Source: Marsupella aquatica | Lineage: Eukaryota > Marchantiophyta | DNA length: 64,000 nt | Assembly: GCA_973895155.1 (NCBI GenBank) | Contig: OZ316898.1 | Span: forward strand, 7,006,001 to 7,070,000 | Direction of reading: 5' to 3' | Shown here: piece after piece, positions 1 to 12,660 of the stretch | How the letters are laid out: the number at the start of each line of letters is the position of its first letter | Numbering within the stretch: position 1 is the first letter of the stretch | Position numbers and translations under genes: made by a program | The notes under the pieces: generated by a model | The model's input: only the letters and a program-made list of their open reading frames with translations | Databases searched by the model: none | What the model was told of the DNA's origin: nothing

Positions 1-108
1 GATAAAACTTTTGAGCTAGTCAAGATTGATGGAAAGTTCAATCCCGCTGATGCCTTTACCAAAGTGATTCCTTTGGAGAGTTTCTCAAGACACCGTGCTA
101 CTTTGTAG
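1..108 (+). pseudogene. 3' end of copia pol (RNase H tail) of a truncated-by-window element
   Basis: The first ~120 bases match, with few changes, the last part of the pol region of the complete copia element at 22120-22242. They encode the end of the RNase H domain, including the NPADAFTK motif typical of Ty1/copia. In this copy a TAG at 106-108 replaces the CAG found at the matching place in the other copy, so the last four residues are lost. The rest of the element lies outside the window. The following ~210 bases are non-coding and lead to the polypurine tract and LTR. Confidence 0.85.
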
Positions 109-318
109 GTTTTGCAGTTGTAGTGCAAGTAGAGTTATTTAGCAATGTGTGACTATTTGTATATGGATTACTCATTCCTGTTAGGCTACGGCTTAGTTCT
201 AGTTAACCCTTAGTTAACCCTTGTGGTTTTTAGGGGGAGACCTGGTTTGGTGATTGTCTAGAACTTCCCGCTGAGGATTCCATATGGTAGCATTTAGTCC
301 AATCCCCAAGACAAGAGT

Positions 319-330
319 CAAGGGGGAGTT
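319..330 (+). other. Polypurine tract of the left copia element
   Basis: The purine-rich run CAAGGGGGAGTT lies directly before the TGTTAG start of the LTR. It is the expected primer site for plus-strand DNA synthesis in LTR retrotransposons. The same run precedes the 3' LTR of the complete copy near 22438. Confidence 0.8.
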
Positions 331-675
331 TGTTAGATATTGCTCTAGTCTTGTGACTCTTGTGCTAACCACAGTTAGGCTAACTCGGGTTAGGACCTAG
401 CTAAGGTTAGCGGTAGTGCTGTTGAGCATATAGGCCAGGGCTGATGCCCGACCCTGGTGGAACAAAGGCTCATTGTTACGGAGCTAGTTGAGAGATAGGG
501 AGAGCTTGTGCTGTGGATGCTTGGTATGGCCGGTCGGCCTAGAGTGCAGTAAAGCTCTTGTGTGTTCCCGTGGACGTAGCCTCATGTGGAGGTGAACCAC
601 GTATCTTTCTGTGTCGACTCTTGTGCGTTGGATGGTTCATAGGCTTGCCGTTACGAATGTCATCTATGCTCAACA
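331..675 (+). repeat. 3' LTR of the left copia element (345 bp)
   Basis: The repeat starts TGTTAG and ends CTCAACA, giving the TG...CA ends of a copia LTR. It aligns over its full length to the two 344-bp LTRs at 16144 and 22450 with about ten substitutions and a one-base insertion (roughly 3% different by eye). It therefore belongs to the same family but to an older or separate insertion. The target-site duplication cannot be checked because the 5' end is outside the window; the five bases after the LTR are TCTTT. Confidence 0.9.
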
Positions 676-1996
676 TCTTTCTCTCCACATCTTTTTTCAT
701 CTTGACATCTTTTATTACCTCAACATGTACTTATGCCATGTACTACATCCCATTCTACCAGTACTCTTTTTAGTGTGAAAAAAAAACAGTGGAGCAAAAT
801 GGAGGGGAATGTGAAAAAGTATTGGACTCCCTTTTAAATGACTGGTGGGGGTTTAAATAACTCAGGAACGAAACACACTGTTTACATGACTCAGAAACAT
901 ACCGTTTCCGTGACTCTGCCTAAAACCCGCTCCATCATTTCGCAAGAACAGAGCTCAGATGCGTGCATTTTCTCGTGCCCTCGCTCGCTCGCTCGTCCTC
1001 ACGGCTTCTAAAATCCTCTATAACATTTCGCCCATGTGGCCCCTGAAATGACAACAATGGCGGGGTACTGTGCAGTAGAGCGCAGGTCCAGGAGTGTGCT
1101 TCCTACAGCACTGCTCCATGAATTGATGTGGAAGGGGCAGGGCGTTCGTCCGTCCGAGAGCCAAGCTTGAGTACCATCATCCGAAGAACATGGCATTTTG
1201 CTGATCCTGTCGAGAGGGAAGGCCGTTCTTTCGTCTGGTAGCAGAGCCATCATTGTAAGGACACAGCATTTTTCAATTTTTCAATTTCTGTTTTGCAGTC
1301 CCTGGAAATCGACGTCACGGAATCGTTACGGCATCTATCTGCACGCCATTCCTGTTCATTGTCGCCCCACGATTCTGTGGAATCTGTGGCCTTGTCTCCG
1401 TCGAACCTCCGCTTTGCTTCGGAGTCGGCCAGTCGGGACTCTCGGAAACAAGTGTCAGCGCACAATTGTCCAGGGCAAGCGGAGGACGAGTACGAGGTTT
1501 TTCGAATGAGAAGGTTTTGTTTCTTTAGTGATGGTCAGCGCACAATTGGCCTGGGAAAGCCGAGGACGAGAACGAGCTTTTTTCAGTGAGAAGGTTTTCT
1601 TTCTTTAGTGATGGTCAGCTTCCCTTACGAAGCTTGGAATAAGTGTAATCGTAAGATTTTCTAAACGGAGGAAGCAAGCAAGATCTGTACGAGAAGACAA
1701 TGCATGTAATCATCCCCGTTGTGTAACAGTAACAGATGACATTTATCCGAGAAGAGGACGAGGACAAGTTTCCTTTTATTGCATGTTGAATGAGTTCGCA
1801 GGCAAAGAATGCGTGCGAGTTGAAAGTGTCCGTCCATCGTTCTCGCTTGACACAGTTCTTTTTGGCCGACAGGAGCTCTGATGTGATGCCGAGAAGCTTG
1901 CTTTAAAAGAGGCAGAACAAACGTCGATCAAGAATTGCATCGAGATCGTGTGATACTATTGACAGCTGGAACACACACGGTTTCTCCATACAAAGA
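676..1996. other. Intergenic / upstream region of the carboxypeptidase gene
   Basis: No supported gene. The first part is AT-rich with an A-run at 779-787. A CTCG-rich stretch lies at 974-997. From about 1000 the base composition rises, and the stretch to 1996 may hold the promoter and 5' leader of the serine carboxypeptidase gene. It contains an 80-bp tandem duplication (1454-1613). Short ORFs here show no recognisable domain. Confidence 0.5.
1454..1613 (+). repeat. 80-bp tandem duplication upstream of the carboxypeptidase gene
   Basis: Two consecutive units of 80 bp (1454-1533 and 1534-1613) both start GTCAGCGCACAATTG and both contain GGACGAG, GAGAAGGTTTT and TTTCTTTAGTGATG. A third unit appears to begin with GTCAG at 1614 and then diverges. 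The units differ at several positions, so this is not a fresh duplication. It lies in the presumed upstream or 5' leader region. Confidence 0.75.
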
Positions 1997-4900
1997 ATGG
2001 AAAGCGGTGGTGCGATGAGAATGTCCCGCATATGGTGGATGCTCTTATCATCAGCGGCCCTTCAGCAGATGGTGCTAATCGTGTTGGGAGCGCCTGAGAG
2101 TGCTCGGATTACGTCGTTGCCGGGGTTCGCAGGAGATACACCTTTCCCGTCTGCACACTATGGCGGGTTGGCTCCTCGTCATCTTTGTTCTTCTTTTTCA
2201 CTGCTTCTGCAGCTCTCGAGTGTGACAATGCACACTCAGAATTACAGTGGCTAAACCACTCAGATCTTTCTTATAGTTGTACTGAGATCGAATCAATGAC
2301 TGATTTCTCCTTCAAGGGGAAGATTGTGACTTTCGATCTTGCTCCTACTCGTAGATGACATTTCTATCAAAAATCTTGGAGAAAGGCAGCAAGCTACTCT
2401 ACTGGACTGAACCTGACTGTTACAATGTCTTTCGGTCGACTAAGTTTTCTCCCGTGTGCCGTCACATTCTGAGCTAGCAAGCGTTAGTTGTTCAGAACGC
2501 AGGAAAGTACGAGTCAGGTCATCCTATGGAAATGGAAGAGACACATATTTGTCTTTGTAATCCTGAATGCTATTGGCTAACGAATCCGACGGTAGAGATG
2601 CAAACATCATGCCTGAAAGCTATGAAAAAGGCCGCAGAGCGATTGAAGGACCCTCATTAGCTCCTGAGGCCGGCAGCCCTGCCCTCCAGAAGCTGGTGGG
2701 ACAAACCCCGCCAAGATCGATAGATGATCGTGATCAGTCTCACATGTTTGATCGAATGCCTTTGCAGCTGCTCTAGGGTGGTTACTTCTAGACATAATGA
2801 TGTTGAGTAGTCCACCTAATTGGCAATGTTCGGGGTTGGCAGATACATAACTGTAAACGAGGCGACTGGAAAGCAGATGTATTATTATTTCGTCACTGCT
2901 GAAAGTACAACTGCAGCCACTGATCCAATTGTTCTTTGGCTCAATGGAGGGCCTGGCTGCTCCAGCTTCGATGGCTTCATTTACGAACATGGTATGTCCG
3001 TGCTTCTTTGAACTCGATTTTCTTTTCTCCAGCATATTTCTGCATATTTAGAACCACCTCCTGAGGCTTCTAAGTTTTCATCTAGGCAAGAAGGGAAGAC
3101 ACCATCGCTGCTGTGATTATAAATTGAAGATTAATAAAATGAAATTACCTGTTTGTGTGTTGATTCCGTGCTGAAGGTCCGTTTAATTTTGAGCTTTCTG
3201 ATGCTACTTCGGGTCTACCGAAGCTCTCACTCAACCCCTATTCTTGGTCAAAGGTAAATGCCTAAGGCCATTTAACTCTCATTACTACCAGATATCTTGT
3301 CTCCGCTTTCAGTCTACGAGGACTGTTGTACCCCTCAGAATGTCTGCCTGTTAGAAGGCAATGAAGTACAATCTTGCTGAATGTGCAGTGTTTAGATCTA
3401 AAACTATGCTGATTGCGCTGATTGATAGTATGGGAAGGCTTATTTGGTCAGACATGTTACGTTTGTCTGCCTAACGTAATTTTTGTTTTTGTCTGTACTC
3501 CTTACATCTTGTCTCAGCTCATTATTTGTAAGTCATGACGATCAATTCCGAATGGGTTTGATGGCAGACGCAACTGATTGCCAAGCTACATCATTATAGC
3601 AAATTTCAGTTTATTTTAAATGCCACACCAATAAAACAATCTTCTTATCAAATTAAAGACATGAAAGTTCAGTCTGTCAATTTGAGTCGCGTAAGTACGG
3701 GAGATCTCTTCAATTTCGTGGTTGTCCCAAGTCCAAGCTTCTGGCCCTCAGCCCTCCGGAACGCAAACATGGAAGACACGATGTCCTACTTCGATTTAGA
3801 ATACTCATGGGTGCTTTCTGTGGTTGTGTCAGGTTGCAAACATCATCTATTTGGATTCTCCAGCGGGTGTTGGATTTTCATTCTCAAAAAATAAGAGTGA
3901 CTATCTGACTGGCGACTTGAAGACTGAGGCAGATTCATACATTTTCCTTCAAAAAGTAAGTGTTAATGCGCATATCCACGGGTCTGTGACACACCGGTAA
4001 TCTAGGAAGTTGGCGTAGGATGCTGGACGGAATTATTTTGTTGCTGACTTGTTCAGTAGGTCGCCCATCGTGAAAAGTGTGAAAGTACTAACACTGTCTT
4101 ACTATTTGATGCAGTGGTTTGCAGAATATCCAGAGTACTTGTCCAATCCTTTTTACATTACCGGTGAATCTTATGGTGGAATTTATGTTCCAACCCTGAG
4201 TAGATCAGTTGCCAACGGTAAGTTGATGGGGTCATAAACTTTATATTGCCCAGATTCATTCAATTCCGTTCACTTGTCATCATATTGCTAAGTTTGCAAG
4301 TTGCTTTGGTCAGAAGTCTGTTCTAATCCAGAGGTTTCATCTCTTGCAGGTATCGCTGCTGGACATACACCCAAACTGAATTTTAAGGTTTTGGACCACT
4401 GTACCCGTTCGAAAATCTGCAACCATTCCTAATATAGCGTTAAATGTTTCGTCACTTCTGACAGAGATCTAAAATATCGTCTGCTTTATGTTCTGCCGTC
4501 TGGTTTATGATTGTCTAAAAGTAAACTTTGTCGCTGCAGGGCTATGCGGTAGGAAATGGGTGCACCGATGACGAATTTGATGGAAATGCGATTATTCCCT
4601 TTGTTTTCGGCATGGGCCTTATTCCTTTTGATCTCTTCAAGGTATTGTCATTTGCTCTGCCAGGACTCTGTATTCTGTTTGTCACGGTAACAAAGTATGA
4701 TACTAGCAACCTGTCGATACTGAGATGCACAACTCTAGTGTAGCACGTGATCCTGATTTTTTCCGTCATTTTTTATTTGTGATAGAAACATTTTTTCTAA
4801 TACAGTATGGAAAATCTATTGCAGAGGGCCCAAACAGCTTGCCATGGCAACTACTGGAATGATACATCTCCAGACTGCATCGATGCGCAGAATCAAATTT

Positions 4901-6727
4901 ACGATGTATAACTAATAGAACTTTGTCCCTTTTCCAATATGTCTACGTTTCTAAGTTCTGATACGAATGCTCTCTGGAGTTCCAGCTGTTCCCGTCATGT
5001 GACTACAAGAAATTTGTCGTTCATGGTATATCAGGAAATCATCAATCATATTTATTTGTAATGCTTTGGTGTGTTGCAGGATGTTGCTGATATAAACATT
5101 TATGATATTCTTGAACCTTGCTATCATAGCTCTGGGAGTTCTGATGTTTCACACAGTTCATCCAGGCTTCCTATGAGCTTCCGAAAGTTGGGTGAGAGAA
5201 AGGGTCCAATGCCTGTCCGGAAGAGAATGTTTGGTCGTGCCTTTCCTCTGCGGTTGGCTGTTAAACCAGGCCGTGTGCCCACGTGGAATGAACTACAGGA
5301 CAACGTTGAAGTTCCTTGCACGGTAAGCTACTTTCATTCAGACTTTCATTATATTCTCCTATGAATTGTCAGGGCTTTTCAATTTCTATGTTACTTGGAT
5401 CATGGCAGTCTACTCAGAATTGTTTCTGGGCGCTTGAATTGATTCCGAGGTACGGCAGGACTTGACATGTACGGTACTTACTAAAATTCTTAAAGGTTGT
5501 AGAGAAAGTTTGCAACCCAATATTTTCTTAAAGAAAAACATCGTTGAGGTGCATGTTCCAGAGTTGATCGTCATTCCTCTGTTGGATGGGTCAGCTTTTC
5601 GTTTTCAAGGCAAGAAAAAAAACATCGTTGTTAATCTACAGGAGTTTACTGGGACAACAATTTATCTTTCAAGGCTACCTTTTTGCATTTGGGATCTCTC
5701 ATTGACCAGGGCTTGTACTGTAGGATGATGATGTTGCTACCCGATGGCTGAACACCCCATCAGTCAGGGAGGCTCTTCATGCAGCACCTGTACGGAACGT
5801 TCAACCCTTTACGCAATGAGAGTAACTTTAATCCTGTTTTTAATTCCTTCCAGATATCCTTGTATCGATTATATTGTTGTAAGAAATAGAGCGGAGTCTG
5901 ATCAGATGTCGAACTCAGGTTTGACTTGGTACGCTGTCTTGCAGGTTCAGGACATCGGAGAATGGCAGCTTTGTACCGATCAAATCATCTTCTATCATGA
6001 TGCTGGTAGCATGATCCCTATTCACTATGAGCTTACAAAGAAGGGTTATAAAGCCCTGATTTACAGGTATTGGGCTTGAAGGAAACGCTCTGCCATATAT
6101 TTCCCACATTGAAGGTCGATGTTAGGTATTTTCAGTGTAAACGGGCTTGATTCCTTCTGCTTTTGGAGCCACTTAAAATGTGGTACATCGACTGTCACGT
6201 CGATTGGTCTTGGCCGTTTTTTCTGATCTTCTGAGTGTGACTGCAGTGGAGATCATGATATGTGTGTACCATACACTGGATCTGAAGCATGGACAAGCGC
6301 CATGGGGTACAAAATTGTAGATCAATGGCGACCATGGTTTGTGGGTCGCCAAGTTGCAGGGTGCGTTCCATCTTTTCTTTTGTCCTGCTGAACTGTTTTC
6401 TTTTTTCCATTGGGTTTATCCATTTGTAGCTTGCTTGTGTACGGTGAGTTACTTTAGGCTAATTGGGTATTCTTGGGTCATCATTTCCAGATTCACCCAA
6501 GGATATGCAAACAAGCTCACATTTGCCACCATTAAGGTAAGGCCTCACATGAACATTGCATGCATGTCCATTACATTTGTATCTTGAAATCACGCACACG
6601 TCCAGAAAAGGCTTTGAATTTGATTGTTTTATGTGGTGTGTAGGGATCTGGTCACACTGTACCTGAGTACAAACCAGAAGAGGCATTGGCTTTCTTCACG
6701 AGGTGGCTTTCAGATGAAGCATTGTAG
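1997..6727 (+). CDS. SCPL20-like: Serine carboxypeptidase-like protein (carboxypeptidase I / SCPL20 type), 14 exons
   Basis: Peptidase family S10 enzyme, expected to remove C-terminal residues from peptides in the secretory pathway or vacuole. Exons read from splice signals and phase: 1997-2166, 2843-2991, 3177-3253, 3833-3955, 4115-4217, 4350-4387, 4540-4641, 4825-4905, 5080-5322, 5724-5789, 5945-6066, 6247-6360, 6491-6536, 6644-6727. They give about 505 residues, normal for the family. The N-terminus has a hydrophobic signal-like segment followed by [15 protein letters not shown] (exon 2) forms the oxyanion region, GESYGG (exon 5) holds the nucleophile Ser ~192, SGDHDMCVP (exon 12) the Asp, and [11 protein letters not shown] (exon 14) His ~482. 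The [11 protein letters not shown] and [12 protein letters not shown] wording resembles barley carboxypeptidase I and Arabidopsis SCPL20 more than the acyltransferase clade. The exon 1-2 join (676-bp intron, weak GTTGGC donor) is the least certain. It is convergent with the lipase gene. Confidence 0.9.
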
Positions 6728-7564
6728 TATCTTATTTATGAATGACAGTCTTTTTTTGAAAACTAGCTCAGTTCTTTCCTAGTTTAGGACATAGTACAAT
6801 GTTTCGGTTGGCGAGAGCAACAAAAGTTAGTTAAATTCAACTCTTGTGAAAGTCAGTAACTCTGGCCTAACCATGTAATCCTTCCCCAACCTTTCATCAT
6901 CTTACTTTTATCTCATGTGAAGGGTAAGATAAATGTCTCTTGTGAAGGGTATAGATATAAGTAAGATAAATGTTAAAATTATATATTTTTTAATAATTGT
7001 TCTGACAATTCCAAAAATCTAAGGTCTATTCACAAGTCAATGAAAATCCATCTTTATATTCGACTAAAAAGATTCGACTATACAAATTGTATCACTGACA
7101 AGGCCAACAAAAGGCAGCTAATTTTCACCACTAATTTTCACAATTTTTCCAGATATACTGAAAAGAGTCAAAGTGATGTTCGCTAATATTGTCATTTGTT
7201 CTCCTATACCCATCTTTGTAGACTACACTAATTGTGCATGAATGTATGAAATGGTCTTTCAATCCTTTAAAGAATTGCCCAATTAAATAATAATCAGGCA
7301 GCGTCAAAATTGACCACAATTTCCTTCCATTATCTATTCGCAGAAAGAGCACCCCTGAAAGTCACCTTCACAAATCGTTGTGATACGAGCCTCAAATGTT
7401 GTGGCCACCCAAAAAACTAGGCAACACGATTATTGCAGCAATGTGCTTGAGCAACCAGCATAAAATGGCAAATTGAAAATCGGAAGTTACCAAACCTTCC
7501 TATGCTACAGAAAATATGAAGAATCTCCAGAATCTGAGAGGAACACAGCAACAAGCATTTCATG
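6728..7564. other. Intergenic region between convergent genes
   Basis: AT-rich DNA between the stop codons of two convergent genes. It must hold both 3' untranslated regions and polyadenylation sites. I see no further gene, tandem array or inverted repeat in it. Confidence 0.6.
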
Positions 7565-10500
7565 TCAAACCCAGGCTAGAACTACGCCAAAACCTTGCTC
7601 AATGAACAATCTAGCAGTGAATAGCACTACCAAGCCCATTTGCATGTGCTGTGAAGCAATCAGACTCTTATATCTACTGAGTCTGCCCTTAAGATCTCCG
7701 GAAGCTGACACAGGAAAGGTGGCACGTCCAGCACTTATGTCACTGACGAAGTGACTTGGTCCTGATGGTCCACACATACCTTCGCAAGTTACACCTTTGG
7801 GTGCTCCTCGCTCTTTTTGGTAACCAAAATTTGCACCCCTGGAAATTGCACCGGAGGCGTCTGCACTAACCAAGGGCCACCAAAGCTGGCGTCTGCGCTC
7901 TCGCTGTACTCTTCTCCACCTCCTCATCTCCTGCCTCAAAACGCCGTTGATTGCATTCGAATAATTTTTCGGGTCGTGATTTTTCGCTATGGTTCCTTCC
8001 GGTCCATAGGCACCGGGATCGCTTATAATTTCAAGTGGATGTGGCTGATTGAGGAAAGCCCTCTGAGCAGCTCGCACTTGAACTGCTCTAGAAGGTACCA
8101 CTTCATCGTCACAGGTCGACACAGGAGGGTCGTTATGACTTTGATGCCGAACCAGGTAGAGTCCAGTACCAGATGGAAGTAATGGATGGGGTGAGGCTTC
8201 CTGATGATCGGGCTGCAAAATCATCAACTGGCCCATTGGTGCATATAACAGTCTCTGTCGGCAAGCAACGGTGACGTCAATAAATTTCTGAGCGATGTTG
8301 CAAATTGCATCAATTAAATTACTCGAGGCAGTTGACAGATTTAGACCACCATAGTTACAGAAAGTGCAACTCAAATATCTCAAATATCTCACCTGCCGTG
8401 TGAGACAAGTATGGTCACGAAAAGTTCCGTTCAATCGCTTGAGAACCTCGGCGACGTGGTCGGGATAGTTGCAAGCAAAGCTTCTTGGAACAATGTCGCG
8501 GTGCATGACGACGTATTGTACATGCGTGGGAGGTAGGCCCAACATTTTCAACAGATAGTCTCCACCACACATAATGTAAGGTGCACCAAATGTATATACA
8601 GGAAGTAGGCTATCCGATTCCACCACGCCGCGTATATTCAACATAAGGGTGAGCAGCATGGCAAGACTGCCTCCCAAAGAATGACCAGTAAATCGAAATT
8701 TCGCACGTTCACCGTATCTTTTCTGGTGCTCGACGACATATGGAAGAATCTGCTCGTACAATCCTATTGCAGCTTCATATATACCCCGATGCACCATGAC
8801 TCCCAGATCGGAGCGCTGAACCAGAACAGCCAGAATTTCCCAGGGTCAGACCGCATACTCTCAAAACCGATCATACAAGAATACATGTCCACATCTTCGA
8901 CGCTCCTTCTACAAAGAGAATTCTGAAATAGGTGTCAGCAACAGGAAATGTATAGTACCTCAAATTGAATTGGTTCGAACAAAAGATTGGCTTGCCACGA
9001 CGAGAAAGAATCGGACCCCTGCAAGTGCATTCAGACGCGAGGGTCACATGCAGTACAGAGAAACACAGAAACATGCCGCCCTACAGAGTGCCTATGGCCT
9101 CTATTAGCAAACTACATTAACGCTGCAATTGAGCAACAACAGTGCCGGAACCCTAAACTTCAAGGACAGAAATCTTCCGCCAAAGCCACTATAATCACAT
9201 CATCGCTTGCTCTGCAAATGCACATTTGGGCAGGAATTCTGAGGACAGACAGGTAAAGCAGATAATGCATACCTGAATCGAAAAGAAACGCGTATAGCCA
9301 CCCTTTTCATCACAGGAAAACCAATCGCAAGGACATGTATGGAGCGAACGGAGATTGTTCGCCACTTCTTGCTTAGTATCCTTCTCTGCAGAAACGACGG
9401 ACGTAACTGGACGCATGAAAGCAGGCATCTCCTGTGACGACAGGTCAAATTCGCCCCCGTCCCGAGAATCATTCGATCCAAAATACGTAGCCATAGAGTC
9501 GGCGGGTAACGGATTCGTCATTTCTTTCAATTCTGACTCGTCTGACTTGAGACCATTTGCGGCGGCCTCATCTCCAGACGGGACTAATGAATCGTTTTTC
9601 TGTGATCGTAAAAATGAAGCAGCGGCAGCTGCCAATGCATATGCAGTATCAGGGCTTAGGTACGATGCCTGCTTGGATTGACTTCCAGCTTCCTTCCGAT
9701 CTTGTTGACTTTTCGCTGCGGCAGCTGCTTTTTCTTGGGCAAGGACTTCAGCTTCCTCTTTCGCACGGGCTTCTGCTTTTATATCAACGGATGACGTGAC
9801 GAACACCATACGATGGTATCTGGCGAGCTCACCTGCCTACTCATGCCAACAGGACAAAGGAAACAGAGGCATTGAGAAATCCGTGGCCATAATCTAAATT
9901 GCACACATGCCACTCATATGCCCACAACTCCCGAACTTGGCCAACACATTCACTAGAACAACCTAGAGAGATGGCCTTTGCCAGCAGCACAGATTTGACC
10001 GATAGACGTAATTAAGCGCAGATCGGTGGTACTCCAATTACATTGAGCGTCAAAATTCGATGAGAAACTGATAATTTTCTCTACTGGATTGAAATTCACG
10101 CGAAGCTCGCTGTTCAGTATACGGGAAAAATACGTGGTCCTTCCAACTTAATGACGCTTCACTCTCAACATAATTATGCAACATCTGGGAGAAGAGGACA
10201 GGTTGAAAAGAACTGCACATTAGAATTTCGACAGTTGGAGAGTGGAACAGAATCCGTGGATGCACCGTACCTTAATTTCCGGTATCAAGTACGCCAAGTT
10301 GCTCAAAAAGGAGGTCTGCGCAATAATTTTCAGCTCCGTCAGAGGGACTTCCGATAGAAACTTGGAAAATGACTCTAAATCGTGATTCACATCAACGTGT
10401 GGCACTTCCAGGGTCGCGAGGGGACTGGCTGTAGGATTCACGACAGACATATCGCTTTCTGCGGCACACCCGACACACTTTCCTGCGCACGCAGAGCTGG

Positions 10501-11305
10501 CACCAGATTGCTCCAAACTTTCAACTCCACGATCAACTTGAATCGAACGAATCGGATCTTCGGGATTAGTAGAGATTGAAGTCATCGATTCGTCAGCTTT
10601 CTCGAACGTCTCCGGAGAAGGAACACGCACTTCCATCCGTGGACTCTTCTTCAAAAACCTGCCGTTGAGAATGTTTTGAAACCATCTCTTGCTAACATTC
10701 CCATCCTCCAACCTGCTTGGTAACTCCTCAGATCCTTCGCTTTCACGTGAATCTGACCCGCCTTTTTCGGAAGACTCGATGAGATCTGGCCTTGACTCTT
10801 CCAGGTCCCGATAGACAACACCGCAATCTCTGTCATCCCTGTCCTGTACTCTCGGTCGACCGACGTCCTTCTCTCGATACTCTTCGACATAATCAGCAAT
10901 CTCCGTGATTTTGATCCTGATCCTCGAGTCTTTTCCTCCTACGCCGCTACCGCTGCTAGTACTATTACCACTGCTAGTACTATTACTGGAAGGTTCATCT
11001 GCTCCCTTTAGAGTATTGCTATCAGGAAACCACAGAAATCTCAGCGGCGCCGGGACCAGATTCTTTGCTGACGAAAACGGCAAAGGAGCAAACGCAAAAC
11101 TCCTGCCATTGTTCGCACTCGTAGCAGCAGCAGCAGTCGCCGCAGCTGGACTTTTCTCGGCCAATCTCGCCTTCTCAAAACTCCCCTTGCTGCTGCTGCT
11201 GCTCTTCTTCTCCTTCTCCTGTGTTCCCGATGCACCTCCAGCCTCTCCCCGTATCGTTCCGTACGAGATCACCACATTGCTCGCCCTCCACATCAACGCT
11301 TCCAT
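7565..11305 (-). CDS. PLIP: PLIP-type chloroplast phospholipase A1 (class 3 lipase), 5 exons
   Basis: Alpha/beta-hydrolase of the plant PLASTID LIPASE family; the Arabidopsis members are phospholipase A1 enzymes that act on plastid membrane lipids. Exons on the minus strand: 11305-10271, 9827-9273, 9018-8959, 8815-8393, 8254-7565, about 920 residues. The conserved block [19 protein letters not shown] ends exon 1. [19 protein letters not shown] closes exon 2, followed by [12 protein letters not shown] (exon 3). GHSLGG carries nucleophile Ser ~596, TFGAP follows, and MHRDIVPR holds a probable catalytic Asp ~657. LYAPMG and AYGPEGTI lie in exon 5. These match the PLIP layout closely. The long N-terminus is rich in Ser/Ala/Glu and may include a transit peptide. 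ATG at 11305 is the first usable start. The exon 1-2 acceptor (GAG before 9827) is inferred from phase. The last intron (8255-8392) is 138 nt with no in-frame stop. Confidence 0.9.
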
Positions 11306-12594
11306 CTCCACACACACTCCACGGGAATCTCAACAAACGAACGGGATCATGAAAGAAACACCGGACGAAATGAAATCCCCCAAATCTTCGCGCAAAATTT
11401 GCCCTCACGTCTCGTTAAATACTACGCCGACACTAATACAAGCCCCTTCCTTCCACCGAATATCTGCCTCCAAAACCGAAGTCCTACTCTATTCGAGAAG
11501 CCCGCGAAGAAACGTCCTCCGCATTCATTCACTGAGACATCCCGAATAGAGAACGACAGACGGAGAAAGAACTCCGCAAACGAACGAAGAGAAGCACAAA
11601 TTGTACAAATCAATGCCGACGAAAAGCACGCGGCGATCGAAGGGACAGAACAGAAGACACGAGACGACGAGACGGGACGGAACCTACAGTCCGAGGCTGA
11701 GGGCCAACGAGTCTTCTGGAGAGCAGAGCGTGGCCCTGGCTCTCTTTGTCATTTTAAGGGTGCACGCCAAGGAAAACTTTCCAGATATTCTGACGTGTCG
11801 TATCGAGGCTGGCTTGGATTGCATTAGCGTGGCTCTGACGTGGCCCCGCGGACGGCTGAACCCGAGCCAACCGTTAATTTCAAGCGCAGTCACCGTCGGG
11901 AACTCGCTCACCGCCGTCATTGCCGTTACCGCCTCCGGGAGTCCGCCGTGGAGGGTCCACGAACGACCAGTACCGTCCACCGGTGGCAGTTACTCAGATG
12001 CTACGGTTCCTACTTCCCGCATATGTCTTGGTTCATCTCAGCCGTCTATCTATTTCATGCACGGCTAGCCTTAGTGACAGGAAGATTCTATTCTACGCCA
12101 ATCACGCTCCGGTGCTGTGCAGCAGTCAGAGGTAGGAGACAAGGAGGATGCGGCCTGATCGTGAGACCTGCGTCGTCGATCTTGGAGGTGAATCTACAGA
12201 CACTGATCTCAATGTGACTCCAACTGAAAGAAACTGTCCAGTGCGAAGAAAAAGTGCACTGGTTGGTAGAAATGGGAGGCTCGTAAATCTTCGAAGTACA
12301 TGAATTTTTTTAAGCTTTGATATTCTAAAATGTGAGGCTGATTTTTGTTCGTGCCTGCATTAAAAGTGTACTCCGTCCTGTTCATAATATTTTGGAATGT
12401 GAGGCTGCTCGCTCTTCTTGTCTGCATCAAACAATACTCCGTACTCGAAGGCTGCCTCTTGTCATAATAATAAAAAATACTCATGGTACTCCGGTTCCCA
12501 TCTGTCCTCCTGTTTGTAACGTTAGAGTCTGTTCTTGTTTCGTAGTACAGTAGTTCATTGGTCCTCTCTGGAATTCTTATTTTGGTACTTTTCA
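11306..12594. other. Upstream region of the PLIP gene
   Basis: Probable 5' untranslated region and promoter of the minus-strand lipase. It is richer in G+C up to about 12200 and then becomes AT-rich. Several overlapping ORFs run through the GC-rich part on both strands, but none shows a recognisable domain, so I treat them as chance readings. Confidence 0.45.
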
Positions 12595-12660
12595 AAAATG
12601 AAATTTTAATGAAATTTTAATGAAATTTTAATTTTAATCTAATTTTAATGAAATTTCCAA
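12595..12660. repeat. Short tandem repeat, ATGAAATTTTA units
   Basis: An 11-bp unit close to ATGAAATTTTA is repeated about four times with small changes. It is a simple AT-rich minisatellite upstream of the PLIP gene. A separate run of 13 G residues lies at about 12835-12847. Confidence 0.8.

Noticed and set aside
558-773. ORF beginning CVPVDVASCGGEP, also at 22676
   Set aside because: Lies mainly within the copia LTRs and is found in each copy; LTR sequence, not a gene.
10905-11549. Plus-strand ORF of 214 codons with Leu-rich runs
   Set aside because: Antisense of PLIP exon 1 (poly-Ser and poly-Ala codons read backwards) and its upstream region.
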